Assembly (NCBI GenBank): GCA_037833965.1
Contig: AP031354.1
Span: 17,276,001-17,340,000, forward strand
Length of the DNA: 64,000 nucleotides
Reading direction: 5' to 3'
Source of the DNA: Marchantia polymorpha subsp. ruderalis
Lineage: Eukaryota; Streptophyta; Marchantiopsida; Marchantiales; Marchantiaceae
Shown here: piece after piece, positions 45,635 to 58,058 of the stretch
How positions within the stretch are numbered: position 1 is the first letter of the stretch
Layout of the letters: each line of letters begins with the position of its first letter
Notes under the pieces: model-generated
The model's database searches: none
Seen by the model: only the letters and a program-made list of their open reading frames with translations
What the model was told of the DNA's origin: nothing
Program-made: the position numbers and the translations under genes

Positions 45635-46479
45635 CTCGTGGAGGGCCCCGAGGGGACCCGCAAACGCTCGAAGGAGGGTTCAAAATCGCAACTCATGCAA
45701 TGTGCCGAATCAATCAATGTTAGTTTGCAAGGATGATGTGACGCAATCCGGTCTCATCGTTCCTCTGCAGCTACTGCGCTTCTCGCAACTCTTCTCCGTC
45801 CTCCCTTTTCCATGTATGCTTCCCTGACACGTCTGCGGAAAGTCCTCCGACTTCAGGTCAAAAGCTTGCGGCTAGGGTTCGCTGACAGACCTTTCGCTGA
45901 TCGAGCACCTGCCGCAAATGCGCAACTCCTCCTCGCACACACACCGCACCGACCACGACATAAATTCTATTCCTCGCCTTCTGAATAGAATTAAATCGGT
46001 CGAAGGGTCGGGGACGCAGTTACGGACGTCCGGCAGCTTTGCCGAAACCGCGAGCGGCGCAAATTTCCGGCTCCCGGAAAGTTGTTTGTTGCTCTCGTGC
46101 GGCAGTCGCGGAAGCCTGAAGGCCCACGACTTGGCCGGCGGATCGAGAAAGTGTACAGGAATAGAACGTCGGAGGGGCGGCCGTGAAGGGCAGCGCCAGA
46201 AAAGGCGTTCTGCCACGGGACAAACTTATACTTTAAACTAAAGCAAAAGAAGCCTGCTGCCATTAAATCGACATTTATGAAAAGAAGCTAGCGAACGAAA
46301 TTTCCTTGGAGCGTTATTGAGGACGAGGGAGGAGTAGCAGGATAGTCGGCGTAGTATCAAATCCTGGGGAAACTTGTGTCTTTCCTGTTGAGCTAGCGAG
46401 CGAAGGATTAAGTGGCGCTTACCAAGTTCTACGCAGATCACTATCTCTATTATGTGACTCGACGCATATTCCAGTAATT

Positions 46480-49320
46480 TGTAAATCTAATTCAGTAGAA
46501 ATTTCCGAAGAGCAGAGGAAATAATACTTTCGATGACGTTCGGGTACATACAACGAAATGAATAACTTTTTTAAGTCATTGTTTTGTATTTATCTCTCTC
46601 TCTCATGCCTGACATGTATTTCAAAATTTATATTCACAATGATAAACATTTCTAAATATATTCTCAATAACCTAATGCCTGTAAAAAAACTACATACACT
46701 AAATATCCAAAATTATTTATTGAAATATCGAATATATTTTAGCCAAAAAATTTATATATATGTATAATATAAATGAATACTGATTATTAATCATAGTTGA
46801 GCTAACTAGATATTGATTGTAAATCAGTTGATCAATTCCTGAATTAAATCCTATGATATCTTAACTAGTTTATAATAATTAACATGTATCACAAGATTTT
46901 CCAATATATATATATTTACCCTCGATGTCTCATAACTCGATCATGCTTCTATACGTGAAGTCAACAAAGTGCATGAAAGAAAGAAGAACGTGGAACCATT
47001 CAGAAGCAAACAAGTGATAATTCATACCAAACACTGAAGAAAATGACTGAAAAACCCAATCTACTTTAACGTTGTTCTAAAAGAGTCAGTCACCTTTTAA
47101 GACTATGGAATTTTCATAGTCTAAGTTCTAGTCTATGTCATATGATTAGTAGGCGTAAAAGTCATCTTTCATTATCTAATCTTAAGATATTCACAAAAGA
47201 TAACTCGCATCTTATCTAAACCATCAATGCTTTATCTATCAGAAAACACCAAGGTTTGACATTTGCTTTTTTGTATCATGCACATCATATATTCTCATTC
47301 AATGATAAAGTGATCAATCTAAGATTTACCTTAACTTGATACATCTTTTCTACATTCGTTACAAACCGAGATCCAATTTCATGATTACTAAAAGATTGCT
47401 ACAAGTTTCTTTGCATTTTGTCAGACTTCTCAAAAGAATTGGAACATATAAATATTTGGATTAAATTTTAAAATTTCAAACTTCGTTCAACTCGAACTCA
47501 TTTTGTGGGAATCTTTTCTACATCATGTTTGTATCTATGATCGATCATCAAATTGAAAAAAGTACTTGATGTGTCGTGCAAAATAAAGAGTTTTCTTTCT
47601 TTTGCAACCCACATCAAGATAAGATATATTATAGTAAGATAAGATAGTAACCCATCATGAGAGAGACAAACATGTGTCGAAACCGCTCACAACTTCTCCA
47701 AACCATTAAATTACTTGAAAGATTCTATTATGTCTTTGCTTATTTATGCATCTTGTACATGCCAGAATGATCGCATAATTTGGTATTTAAATTCTTTACA
47801 TTCCACATTTTTTCGATGAACATATCTGTTTCCTATTCTTGTCAATCGCTAGTTTTTTATTTGTCTGATGCATCCTTCGTTAAATTAGCGTCACAAATGT
47901 GTTCATAGTTTCATTAAGTATTGATAGCTCTTGCATGTCCATCACTATAGCCAAACTATATGAAGTGAGATAAAAAATATTTGATATTCTCTGTGGAGGT
48001 AATGATTTGAAAACTATTAGCAACGACATCAAGGCTAAAACTCCATAACCATCTTTTTGTTCCTTCACTCTGAATTTTTTATTAAAGACATGTTCAGAGC
48101 TTTGACTTGGTATTTTTTTCTTCTGCATGTGTTTGAATATAATAAGTTAGTTTCATATCGAACAACCCAAAATTAGTTTCCAAGGTTTAGTTTATCCTTA
48201 GTGCCTTGTGGGCCTCCAAAACATTATGGTACATTGAGTGACTCAATCAAATATGACAACTGTAGCTAAAAAAATAAATTAAGCAAAACTACATCAAAAT
48301 GCAAACAAGTTTCTTTACTTTCATATCTTAATCATTATTGAAGGACTAAATACCCATCATCTAACCAGAAAACTATACCGGTAGCTAGCTATTGCATATT
48401 GCAGTAGAAACGTGCTGCTCAGCTATCTTTATAAAAAAATCCCTATGTGATGGCTTATCAACCCTGTAAGAGATCAAATAATTTCAAAGGAATGCCACGC
48501 ATTCTATCTGAAGAACTTCATATGCCATTTTTGACCTAAACCCTATATTGTGAAGTTCTAGTCTAATTTCTGACAAATAACCAAAGGTAAACAAGAACAT
48601 GCCCCCCTATAACCTACAAAACTCACAAAAGGAATTTAGGAGCTCAAGGAAAATGATGTTTGTGACAACTGTACATTTAACCGTCTTTGTGGTGACGTAG
48701 AAATTGGATGTTTTGTTTAGCACAAAGGATGCTTCGGCTCTTCTACTACGATGTTTTATATTTAGTAACATAGAAGTATCAAATTTACATATTGTGGAGA
48801 AAATGTTATTAAACATAGCTTCATACCTCGCGTTCCAAAATTATGAAGAGTAAGTTCAATTCCTCATCGGTCATCAACGTTGTATGATTTTAATGACTTG
48901 CAATGAGTACCCATTGCCTACCTTTTGATATGCGTGACACCTTTTTAAAAAATCACCCATTCTAGCAATGATATTTTTTTAAAAAAAATATCCATAGTCT
49001 ATAAGAACTTCTTCCTAAAGTTTATACACTGAACACGGTTAGATATAAAAATAGATATGAAGTAAAAGATATTATGAGTTTATTTGATATGATAGAAACA
49101 AGATTTTTTTTTGTAAAAGTTTAAAATAGAAGATAATTTAAACACATAACTTTCTTCTATTTTCAAGATAATAATATGATTAATCATTTCTGGCCTCAGA
49201 CGTTTTTGTATATAATAGAAACAAAAACATTTAGTAATCTGAAAAACGTGAATCAAATATGACTTGGAATAAAATGTACTTGTTCATTCTCTTCATTACG
49301 GAAGTGATCTGCTTGAGAAG
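46480..49320. other. AT-rich non-coding core of block B2
   Basis: Copy of 10200-13050. Near-identical on its left, with scattered substitutions and 1-10 bp indels towards 48000-49300. No gene, transposase or polymerase motif seen. Confidence 0.6.
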
Positions 49321-52080
49321 GGAGACGTTTGCAGATGAAAGAAGGGGATTTTTGTGCGTAGATATTTAAGTATTAGTCATCTTTTCCATGACATTTCCTC
49401 TTCTCTAGTGCTAAATATTGGAACAAATAAAATCTTCCTGACTACCGAAAGAACTTTTCTTCAGTCAAGCCTGGTGAATCGATCAATATTTAACTACTTA
49501 ACAACGCGCAGAAAATTGAAGCTATAAATCCACGAAATGAAGTAGGTTATCTTCAAAGGCAGATACATGATGATTCATGCAAACATCTTACAACACTCAT
49601 GCAATTTACATGTAACGTACCTTTGGGAATCGAAACCTGAACCCCCGCCCGTTATATCTGCCGTTATAAGGGGTTTTCGATCGAAGGTTTTATACATTTC
49701 TCTGCAATGCTATTTAAAGCCCTCCATGTTCTGTCACTGGCAAACATCTTGTTGATTGGAAGCTTTGACTACACATTGGTAGGCCAAAAGCAAATGTTTA
49801 TGGAGAGCCATCTTTATAGTGTAACATCTCGCAGAATGCATGGCAATTGCCTGGCACATGCACCTAGTGCGAATTCCCAAACTTTTTCGGTCAATGCATG
49901 TTTACAGCAAACTGAAGCACGGAAGCACTGAAGCACTGTAAAGGACCTCTTCATTCTTCTGGTGGAGACTGGATATCAACGGCAACTTATTTCGAGATTT
50001 TATGTCTCTTCTCACACAGGACAAGTCTAGGACGAAACCAGCTCACGAAATCTCCTATTTTTTCTCCATCTTTCGATTCCCCCTTCGCATGATCCCGACG
50101 TCATCCAGAGAGCCCTTACAATCTTCAAAGGACTCAAAATCCTAAACAGAAACAGAATGGAAGGTGAAAGACGGAGTTACCTGCAGCAAGAAACGAAGAA
50201 ATTCTCCTTACATGAATAATCTACACTCCTTGACACAGTTTCCAAGAGTTTCAGATGCCCAATGTTGAGAAGACGTCCGGCAGGATGCGGAATCAAATGA
50301 GTAACCAGCTGACCTCGCCTACATAAATATATTTGCTATAATTGAAGGTATGTGAATCAATATTTTACTGCCATTGACTTTGAGTGCTCAAGAGTCGAAG
50401 AAATTTATATGAATTATTCATGCGATTTGACAGAAGTCATCGATACGAAGTTCCTAATAATCTGGGACAATTGTAGCAATACTAGCAAACAAAGAAATTC
50501 TACTCCGTTCAATCATGAATAACAAGAATAACAACAAATCTTCAAGTTTTCAGTTACTTCTCCATTTTCTCGAGTGAACATTCATAGTCCTTCATACATG
50601 TATAAAACTGGATCATCCGGATGTGTGTCGACTTTTGGATCTTTGAAATTTCCATACCACTAAATAAAACATTATTTTTTATTTTAAGAAGTACGATCTT
50701 TCAGTTACATTCACGTGGAGTTCATTTCCACAAAATCATCCTTTTTGTGTCCCGTATGATGATAGTAAAAGACAACCTAGGTTCTTAGAGTATACACAAC
50801 CTTTAGATTCGTCTACATATACTTGTTATAGAATGTTCACCTATATATTATCCAATTTTTCTCTCTTTTGCTCCTCCATTTCAACACAAGTACATCACTC
50901 CTGAGGTATGATACCATTTCTTCACATAGTCACCCATTGCAATCGCATCTATTTTGACTTCAACCATCAAGCAATGCAAGAAGTGAGGCTATCTTTAATA
51001 ATATTCTTTCAAGAGTATAGGGAAGCATCTTAGATTCAAACCCCGTTGCAAAAGAACATAAGGCATTTGATACAGATCATAAACCGAACAAAAGGTTTGT
51101 TAAAAATCTTGATTTGTTAGGAAGTATGAAAGTTGAACTTTATAACGAAAAAAGCTTGAGTCTGTAATGCATGGTGCGTGGAATCGAGATGGGTGGCACA
51201 TTGCATCCAACAGTCAGTCAATTAAATGGTGGGATCTATGTAAAGGTACAAAGTGGACCGAACTTTGATCATGTGAGATGGTCCACACTCTTTTCTTCAT
51301 ATGTCTAGTGGACCTACTCAAACGCTTTCGATTGGGAAGTTTGTGAACATATTCCAGAGGTAATGTGATCTCTGAAATAGCAACATCTTTTTCTTACCAG
51401 CACCAGCCTCAGTGGTGACCAAGTGTAAGTGGATCCATTATACTGTTAAGTGTGGTAGTGAGTAGTTCAAATATTTTATATGCAAGAACGAAAAATCATA
51501 AACATCAGAAATCGGAATGAACGGAGGTGAAACAGTAAATTTAATTGAATTCACCACTCGTGAAAGCAAGAGATGGCTGAAGATCTGTTCCAGTGTCAAT
51601 GACAGTCAGCCGTGTAAAGTTATCACCCAAAAAGCTGCTTGGCCCCTAGACTGCAACATACAAGATCAATAGGCTCTAGGAGTGCGTTTCCCAAAAAGAT
51701 CTTGCCGTTCTCGCCGCTTCTCTCTCCTCCTTGTGCATGAGAGCAGAGTCGGACGGAGAGAGAGCGAAAACAGTTTGCAACTTTGCATTGGATCTGGACT
51801 TGTTGTAGGTGGACCCAGAAGCAGTCAGTGCAGCTTAACCTCTTTACTAACCTCCGGAAAAGAATAATTTGATGTCTTAAAAATATCCAGCCTTATTCGG
51901 ATGAGAAAAGCCAAAGTGAATTTTGGTTGTCTTTACAGCAACTGCTTGTGATCTGAGCTTCATATAACCGTGAATGCATACAGATCAATAAAATCAAACG
52001 TTCAGTGTAAACTCAGTAGATGCCCAATCAAACGGCTGACTTTTGGAACTCGAATGTCATAACCTAAAAGTTGTATCAGA

Positions 52081-52527
52081 GTGGTGTTGTCAGCTAGCCT
52101 TTCAAACCAGACGCGTACCTTGCAAATCTTCGACGCCAAGCATAATATTCCTTTCGCAAGGCACTGGAAAAGGCATAAAAATTCTTGTGAATGGCCGTTA
52201 ACCCAAAACCTGGTCAAACAAAGCTCAGAAAGTAGGAAACTTCATCGTGATGAATTTACGCAAGCGAGTTGGACTCCGGAAGCTCGACGAATAAAACAAT
52301 TCAAGCTCGTAGAAATACGAGCTCGAATTGACTTATTCGCATTAGCCCGCACCAATCGAGAGGTTCGTGCTTTCCTTTCTTCATGTGGTGCTCGCATAGA
52401 GAAAGAAAATCATGTTCCACGTAAGGACGATGTATCTTTTCGGATCCACCTGCCTCTGGAAGAAGAGAAAAAGTTTCTCTGCCTAGATTTGCGCGACATC
52501 CAACGATTGAGTCAAATAATCGTCTGA
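52081..52527 (+). CDS. Unassigned 149-codon open frame, block B2 (possible exon)
   Basis: Second copy of the frame at 15811-16257, open over the same length. Changes from copy 1 are few (for example K to R in HWKRHK, A to E in TNREVRAF, FT to LS near the end). Like copy 1 it has no ATG and follows an in-frame stop, so if real it must be an internal or terminal exon. The GAAA-loop hairpin is retained at about 52298-52329. Product unknown. Confidence 0.25.
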   Translation: MVLSASLSNQTRTLQIFDAKHNIPFARHWKRHKNSCEWPLTQNLVKQSSESRKLHRDEFTQASWTPEARRIKQFKLVEIRARIDLFALARTNREVRAFLSSCGARIEKENHVPRKDDVSFRIHLPLEEEKKFLCLDLRDIQRLSQIIV

Positions 52528-53917
52528 AATCAGAGGACCAATAACGTTAGCCATGAGAGTTTCATGTCGTTTGAGAAGCCCTCACTTTTCATATGAAAGG
52601 AGGCTTGGCCTTGGCCATGAGCTTGTTGATGCTGTAGATCTGGTGGTGGACCAAGGAATCTACTCAAGCATCACTCCGAGTCTTTGATCATGGCACAAGA
52701 TGATAATGGGCTCCCGAAATCTGAATTTCTACAGAGGCGCACATACTGTTGATCATTCCATCCAGATTTGTGTATCCAGTACCGGTAATCTAGATCTCGT
52801 TCATGCAGTTGTTAGGTAGACTCGGAAAAATCTTTCAGCAGGACCATACAACATTCTCCCACGAAGAGTATCTGCAGAAGTAAGTTGAGGCGATGAACGG
52901 GTAACGACCAAAAGACGATGGGGTTGCAAAAAGACAGTGGGGTTTCTAGGTCGTTCGATCGATCCGAGGATCGAGAATCAAATGCCTGCCAGTTCTTGCA
53001 AACAGACTAAAATCTTCAGCCTTATTTGACAGCGGTTGGCCTATGGCTACACGCGTAATTCCGGAAGGAGCACGCCGCGACAAATAACCTCCAAACGGAT
53101 CGGATCCATCGCAGAATTGACAGTAAAATGGATAAAGAACGGAGGCACCGGACTGGACAGGCGAGGGCGAGGCAGGACTACGCTTGCGGTGGACGAGAAG
53201 GACAGGCACAAATCAGTTTTCCGAAATTATTAGGCCTGTCCCCTGAGTTACGTGGCGTTTAGACGGAGAAGGAGCCGGGACGGCCCTTCCCTGCTCCTGC
53301 AGCGGACCAGCAGGAGGAGGAGGTGATTTGGATGCGAAGTCCCATCGCTCATGGATCGAACTGCCAAGACCCCTTCCCCTCTCCGTGCCCGGAACCATGC
53401 ACCCTCGCAGGTAAACTCGCAACTGCGGAATTGCGGAAATGCGCAAATGCGGAAGTTCCCACATCGACAAAAACGTGGGAGTGATTCCCACCTTCCACCT
53501 CCGCCTCTCGCTCGCTCCGCGTCACATCCCAACAGTAGGTTCTACGACGAGCCGGGGCTCTGGACTCCACGATGATCGAAAGAGACCGCGCAGAAAGGTT
53601 CTTCTTACAATGATCATTTTCCAAACCGCCTGCCGCGCTCCTCCTGCTAAATTCGAAGCTTCCACGAACATCGGCCATCACTTCCGAACTGCACTCGGCT
53701 CGCCGGTGCGGTCGCCCGTATCGTACTCCTCCAGGCTTTCCTCCGTAACCGGAACCTCCGAGATCCACCGCCCGCCAAGAGCTCCCACTTTCGTGCTCCG
53801 ATGTCCTGTCAGAGCCCGTCGGCCTCGCCGTCTATCCGGGCGCTCCCGTGTCCGCCTCCAGATTTAGCCGCGGTTAGAGGCGTAGCGGCGGAGCTTTCGT
53901 CCGCTTCTCGACCTCCC

Positions 53918-53955
53918 GAGCAGCGTAGTCAAACGGGAGCAGCGTAGTCAAACGG
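53918..53955. repeat. 19-bp tandem duplication specific to B2
   Basis: gagcagcgtagtcaaacgg occurs twice in a row (53918-53936, 53937-53955). B1 has it once near 17651. One of several small tandem gains in the second copies. Confidence 0.92.
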
Positions 53956-55012
53956 CCCTGGACTCCACGATGATCGAAAGAGACCGCGCAAAGGTTCTTC
54001 TAAGTTGTCGACTCTGCTCGAGTTGCGCCTTTGCTTCCTTTCGACGTATATTTTCACACTTTCAACTGCAACTACAATTAGACTACTTCTACGTATCAAT
54101 TTTGGTACGAAACACTTCTTCATAGTTTCTGTAGTTTATCTAGACACAAACCTTATCGCCCGCATAACCATCTTGACTATACTCTTTTTTGCAATTATAG
54201 ACTGCCAGATTGATTGGGAAGAGAGAACTTTAGGGACCAAGCGAGAAATTAGTGTGGGTACATCGAATAGTGCCGGCTTGAATTTTTAACTGACTCTAAA
54301 ACATATTAGCGCGCACACAAAACGAGGAATTAAGCGATTATTGTGGAGAGCTGCAGCGACGAATAATGACAATTAACTCAGCTGTGAACTCATTCGAGTT
54401 CAATAATGATCACCAATCAAATATATAATAATTCATCTTTGATCCATGAAATATCAGATTTTTTACAAGTTATGACATACAGCTGCGTTGATTCTCCAAG
54501 ACCTACTGCAAACTAATTTTGCGTTTCGAATTCTTGTGATCATATAGTCTGATACCCTAACCCTCAATCATCGCCGCTTTTTAAATACTCTTAATCTGAA
54601 GAATGGAATTTACGCATACACTAATTAGGCTACCTTGTTTAACTTACCACGCTGGGGTTAATGTCTAACCTTTGTGTAGCGTTTTCTTCCAACTTTGTAA
54701 ACTAAACCCTAAACCCCGAACCTGTGTAGGGATGCAGTCAAGGCCTCTCTGAAATCTGAAAACATGTCGTTGCTACTTTTTTTCCGATTACGCTCGGATC
54801 ACGTCTCGAAATTGTCAGTGAAGTAGACATCAGATTATTCATGTGCTCCACGTGCGGACATTTTGCGGAGCTTGGCGCAGAGCAGTACGGGACGTCTGTG
54901 TGATAGAGATTCGTGAGAAGGGTTCAGTTTTCTTGTCACATGGTTCGTCTAGATGTGCGCGAGCAATTTTGCCCTGAAGATTAAATGCTTGCCTGCTGTT
55001 TAGGGGGCAACG

Positions 55013-55621
55013 ATGTTTCAGGTGGAGCGCTGACTGGGAGGAGAAAGTCGGAAGCGTGGTTCTCCATTACTATTAGATCGTTTGAATGCCAGAGCTCGGG
55101 AGCGGGCTGCTCTGCTTCCGCTTAGAGAGAAAGCGGAAGGTTCTTCTCCAGGTAACAGGGAGAAAGTCTCGAACAAGGATTCTGATCCTGCACTGAGTAG
55201 AGATGAAAGCAAGGAGGGAGCCTCAGAGGTTGTGGTTGAGGAAGAATCTAATGCAGAGAGCGAAATTGAACCTCATACTAGGCGAAAAAAGCGAAAGCAA
55301 CACTAGGAACACAAGGCAGAATTGGCAACCTTGATGGACCACGAAGCTCCTGATTCTGCTGTAAAGATCAAAAAGCACAAGAAGCTGAAAGTCTCGGATA
55401 CGACTGAAGAACATGTATTTCCTCTGGAAGCTCCTGCTTCTCCTGGAACGGAAGAACAGGAAAGGAAGGTGAACGATACTTTAACAAGTGAAGATAATAT
55501 AGAGCGAGCGGAAGAGACTTCTGCAGCCGACATCGACAGAAGTGTCCCGGAGCTGGTTGAATTTCAAGTGTCCAATTTGGAGAAGAAACGAAAGAAAGAA
55601 AAGAGGTTGAAGATACGAAGA
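55013..55621 (+). pseudogene. Truncated 5' fragment of the DEAD-box helicase gene (block B2)
   Basis: Same first exon as at 18733, beginning MFQVER at 55013. Codon 7 is TGA (55031-55033) where copy 1 has TGG, and a TAG at 55304-55306 stands where copy 1 has CAG. Conversely this copy keeps the base (cgaaattgaa) whose loss shifts the frame in copy 1. The two copies therefore carry different inactivating lesions. At 55621 the sequence switches to block C, so everything after KKEKRLKIRR, including the whole helicase core, is missing. Confidence 0.88.
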
Positions 55622-55951
55622 TTGTGGTTGAGACTTTGTGAGGGTGGAAACCCGTTCACTAGTCCTTACCAATTTTCCAAATTATTGCGGGGAAAGGGGG
55701 GGCTAGGAAAATTTGCTCCGAAGGGGAGGGGAATTTCTCGACCGCAGGGGGGGCGTGCCCCCCACTGCACCGCACCCCCACTTAGCTCCGCCACTGGGTC
55801 CACCTACAGAACCAAACAAAATGGGGACGCACACAGACAAATTGAGGCCACACGAATTCATGCCAGGGTATGGGTTCGATTAGTTTCAGTGAATGTTCGA
55901 CATGGAGTATACGCAAGAATACCGTTTGCTGTAATCCTCACACTTCTTTAG
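55334..55951 (+). pseudogene. Chimeric open frame across the B2/C2 junction
   Basis: From an internal ATG at 55334, the helicase-derived frame (DHEAPDSAVKIKKHKKLKV...) stays open through the 55621 breakpoint into block-C sequence, including the hAT-like terminus in frame (PPLSSATGSTYRTKQNGDAH), stopping at 55951. It encodes about 205 residues: a charged, Lys/Glu-rich helicase N-terminal part fused to a basic transposon-derived tail. There is no evidence it is expressed; upstream stops at 55031 and 55304 separate it from the native start. Listed because it is a fusion created by the rearrangement. Confidence 0.4.
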
Positions 55952-56183
55952 GTTTTGGACGAAAAAGATCAAGGTATGCACTAGATCATGGTCAATGTCG
56001 GCCGTCAAGGCTAGCACTGTCTGCGTTACTGCCAACCAATTAATCTAGTTGAATGTTTAGGTCTACGACTAATTAAAACAATGTATAACACAACGTTCAA
56101 ATGTGGAGTAAAAATTCTTAAATGGATGGCAAATGCTTTCATCGAGAGAGATTTCCGCTCTATGTACAGAATGCACGTTTTCT

Positions 56184-56513
56184 TCAGCATGATAGAGAAA
56201 CCAGGAAACCTTCATGCTCGAAAAGATGGTCTGTCAGAGGAGGGAGAGCGGGACAATTACGGGCTTCATCTTCGTCGTTGTTCTTGAAAGCGTCAAAATC
56301 GTCCTCGTCGTCGTCCACATCATCAACAAAACTCAGAGGGCGCTTACGCGCATCGCGAGTGGTGGCGTCCAGAAGATCCACGGGCCGACTTCTGGAACTG
56401 GGACCGGGACTGTGAATGAGGAAGCTGCCGGCATCTTGGAGCGACTGTAATGCAGCATTCACGGCCACCGCAGCACCGAAAGCCGCGCCCAGGGCGACCT
56501 GTCTTATATCCAT
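56184..56513 (-). CDS. Small acidic protein or first exon, unrecognised (block C2)
   Basis: Copy of 37528-37881: ATG at 56513, stop at 56184, 109 residues. Residues up to SLSC are identical to copy 1, and the only base differences I see are silent. The stop arises from TGC TGA where copy 1 has TGC AGA. Since the tails differ but the body does not, the coding exon probably ends at the donor following FEHEG. Features as in copy 1: Ala-rich hydrophobic N-terminal segment and an Asp/Glu-rich stretch. Downstream exons are not found between here and the junction at 55621. Confidence 0.5.
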   Translation of the reverse strand: MDIRQVALGAAFGAAVAVNAALQSLQDAGSFLIHSPGPSSRSRPVDLLDATTRDARKRPLSFVDDVDDDEDDFDAFKNNDEDEARNCPALPPLTDHLFEHEGFLVSLSC

Positions 56514-58058
56514 ACCCCGCCGCTCCAGGCTCTCCTCTCTCCCTCCGACCGACGGCACTCGATCACTCTCTCGTCCTCCGCCTCCTCTCGCTTGCCGCCC
56601 TCTTCCTCGTCTCACCTAAAGAAACCCCATCGCCTCCCTATTCCACAATCTCTCGTCGTCTCGACCCATCCCACCATCCTCATCTCCACGCCAACCAACT
56701 GCCGCCGGAATCTTTCACCCAAATTCCACAATCGCACCCACCAAACTGCCCGACGACATGCCGAATAAACTTCAGCTCATGTCGTGGCGCCTCCGAATGC
56801 CAAAAGCCCACAGAAGAATGCGATTGCCACACTCCTCGACCTCGTCCTGCTCGTCGTCCATGGAGCCTGCTGCCATCATACAACGACAGAGAAGGACGAT
56901 CTTCCTGCGGCAAAGCAGAGTTCATATTAATCTTTCATTATAGCAGCCCGACATCTAGGGTACCCTACATTTCGGTCTCCATGAACACCCATCCCGAAAT
57001 CTCGACCGGTCATCGGGAATTTCAGAATATTCCCTGGACTTCTTCCCGAAGTCTGTAGTCGTGTTTTCGGCAATGTGTCTCAGGCGATGTACGCTTCGGA
57101 TACGTACGTGGAAAGGGGCTCCGGTCCCGTGAGGTACGCTTCTGAGGTCAGCGCGACGGAGCTCTGTACCCGAGAGTACAGAGTTCCACTTGGCAGATGT
57201 GAGACGAAGGCCACGGCCTCGACTGCGCATTGCGAATTGCGGTCGCGAATTTGTCAACGCTGCTGCCCGATGTTCATGGACACGGCCGGCCTATTCATGA
57301 GCCCTCGACGATGGATCTGCACCCAGCCAGCAACGAGGTGTTGCTGTGTTCTCAGGTGCCTTGGTTTGGGGTAGAGCAGCAGTGAGTGAGCTCAGTGGGA
57401 GAGTTTTGGTGGGACTGATGGAGTTCAGTGATCGACGGCTGCTTTAGTCGAGGAGTGTTCTCTCTCTCTCTCTGTGGCTGGTCGAACGAAAGTGTTGGCA
57501 GACGATTTTGGTTTGCTTTTGGAGCTGGAAATCAGATTGCCTGGCAGTTCAGGGAGGGAGGAAGGGAGGGATGGGGTCTGTGAATTTCGTTCTTGCATCC
57601 AGGGCAGGACGAAGGTGGCGGATGGATTCGCTTTCGTTTCTCGAGGAGAGGTTGCGGATTGGTTCTGGCTTCAAACCGCGACTGGGAGATGGGAGTGCGT
57701 CGACTGCAGGGCAGCCGGCAAAAGTGCGTTCATCATCGTCGATGCAAGTGAGGATGGATTCTACTGCACGGTTTGATCGTCAACATCCACGATTGCATCC
57801 AGGTTTGTCTATCGTGTTTCCATGCTTTCAGCAAATGTTTAGTAAATTTCATCTTCAAAGCACTAAGTTTAACACATCACTTGAGAAGATTTTGCACTGT
57901 TTCATCCTGATGAGCTGAATTCGTCTCTGGAGACGAGATGGTGATGGGCAGAATGGGGCCAGTGCGCAGAGTTATATTTTGTCATCCAGAGTGATCGAGT
58001 CAGTCGTCTGTCGTTAGTCTTTACTGAAGCTCTCGATCGTGGAACTCCAGTTTTGACA

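Larger units (their letters stand above)
45635..55621. repeat. Segmental duplication block B, copy 2
   Basis: Matches 9372-19340. Left edge: the first shared bases are ctcgtggagggccccgagg, with a completely different left flank from copy 1. Right edge: falls within the helicase reading frame at gatacgaaga, where the sequence changes to block C. Contents parallel copy 1: GC-rich left end, AT-rich core (46480-49320), the 149-codon frame, the direct repeats, the telo-box (54704-54712) and the helicase 5' end. Apart from the fragments listed separately I see no gene in 45635-52080 or 52528-55012. Confidence 0.95.
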
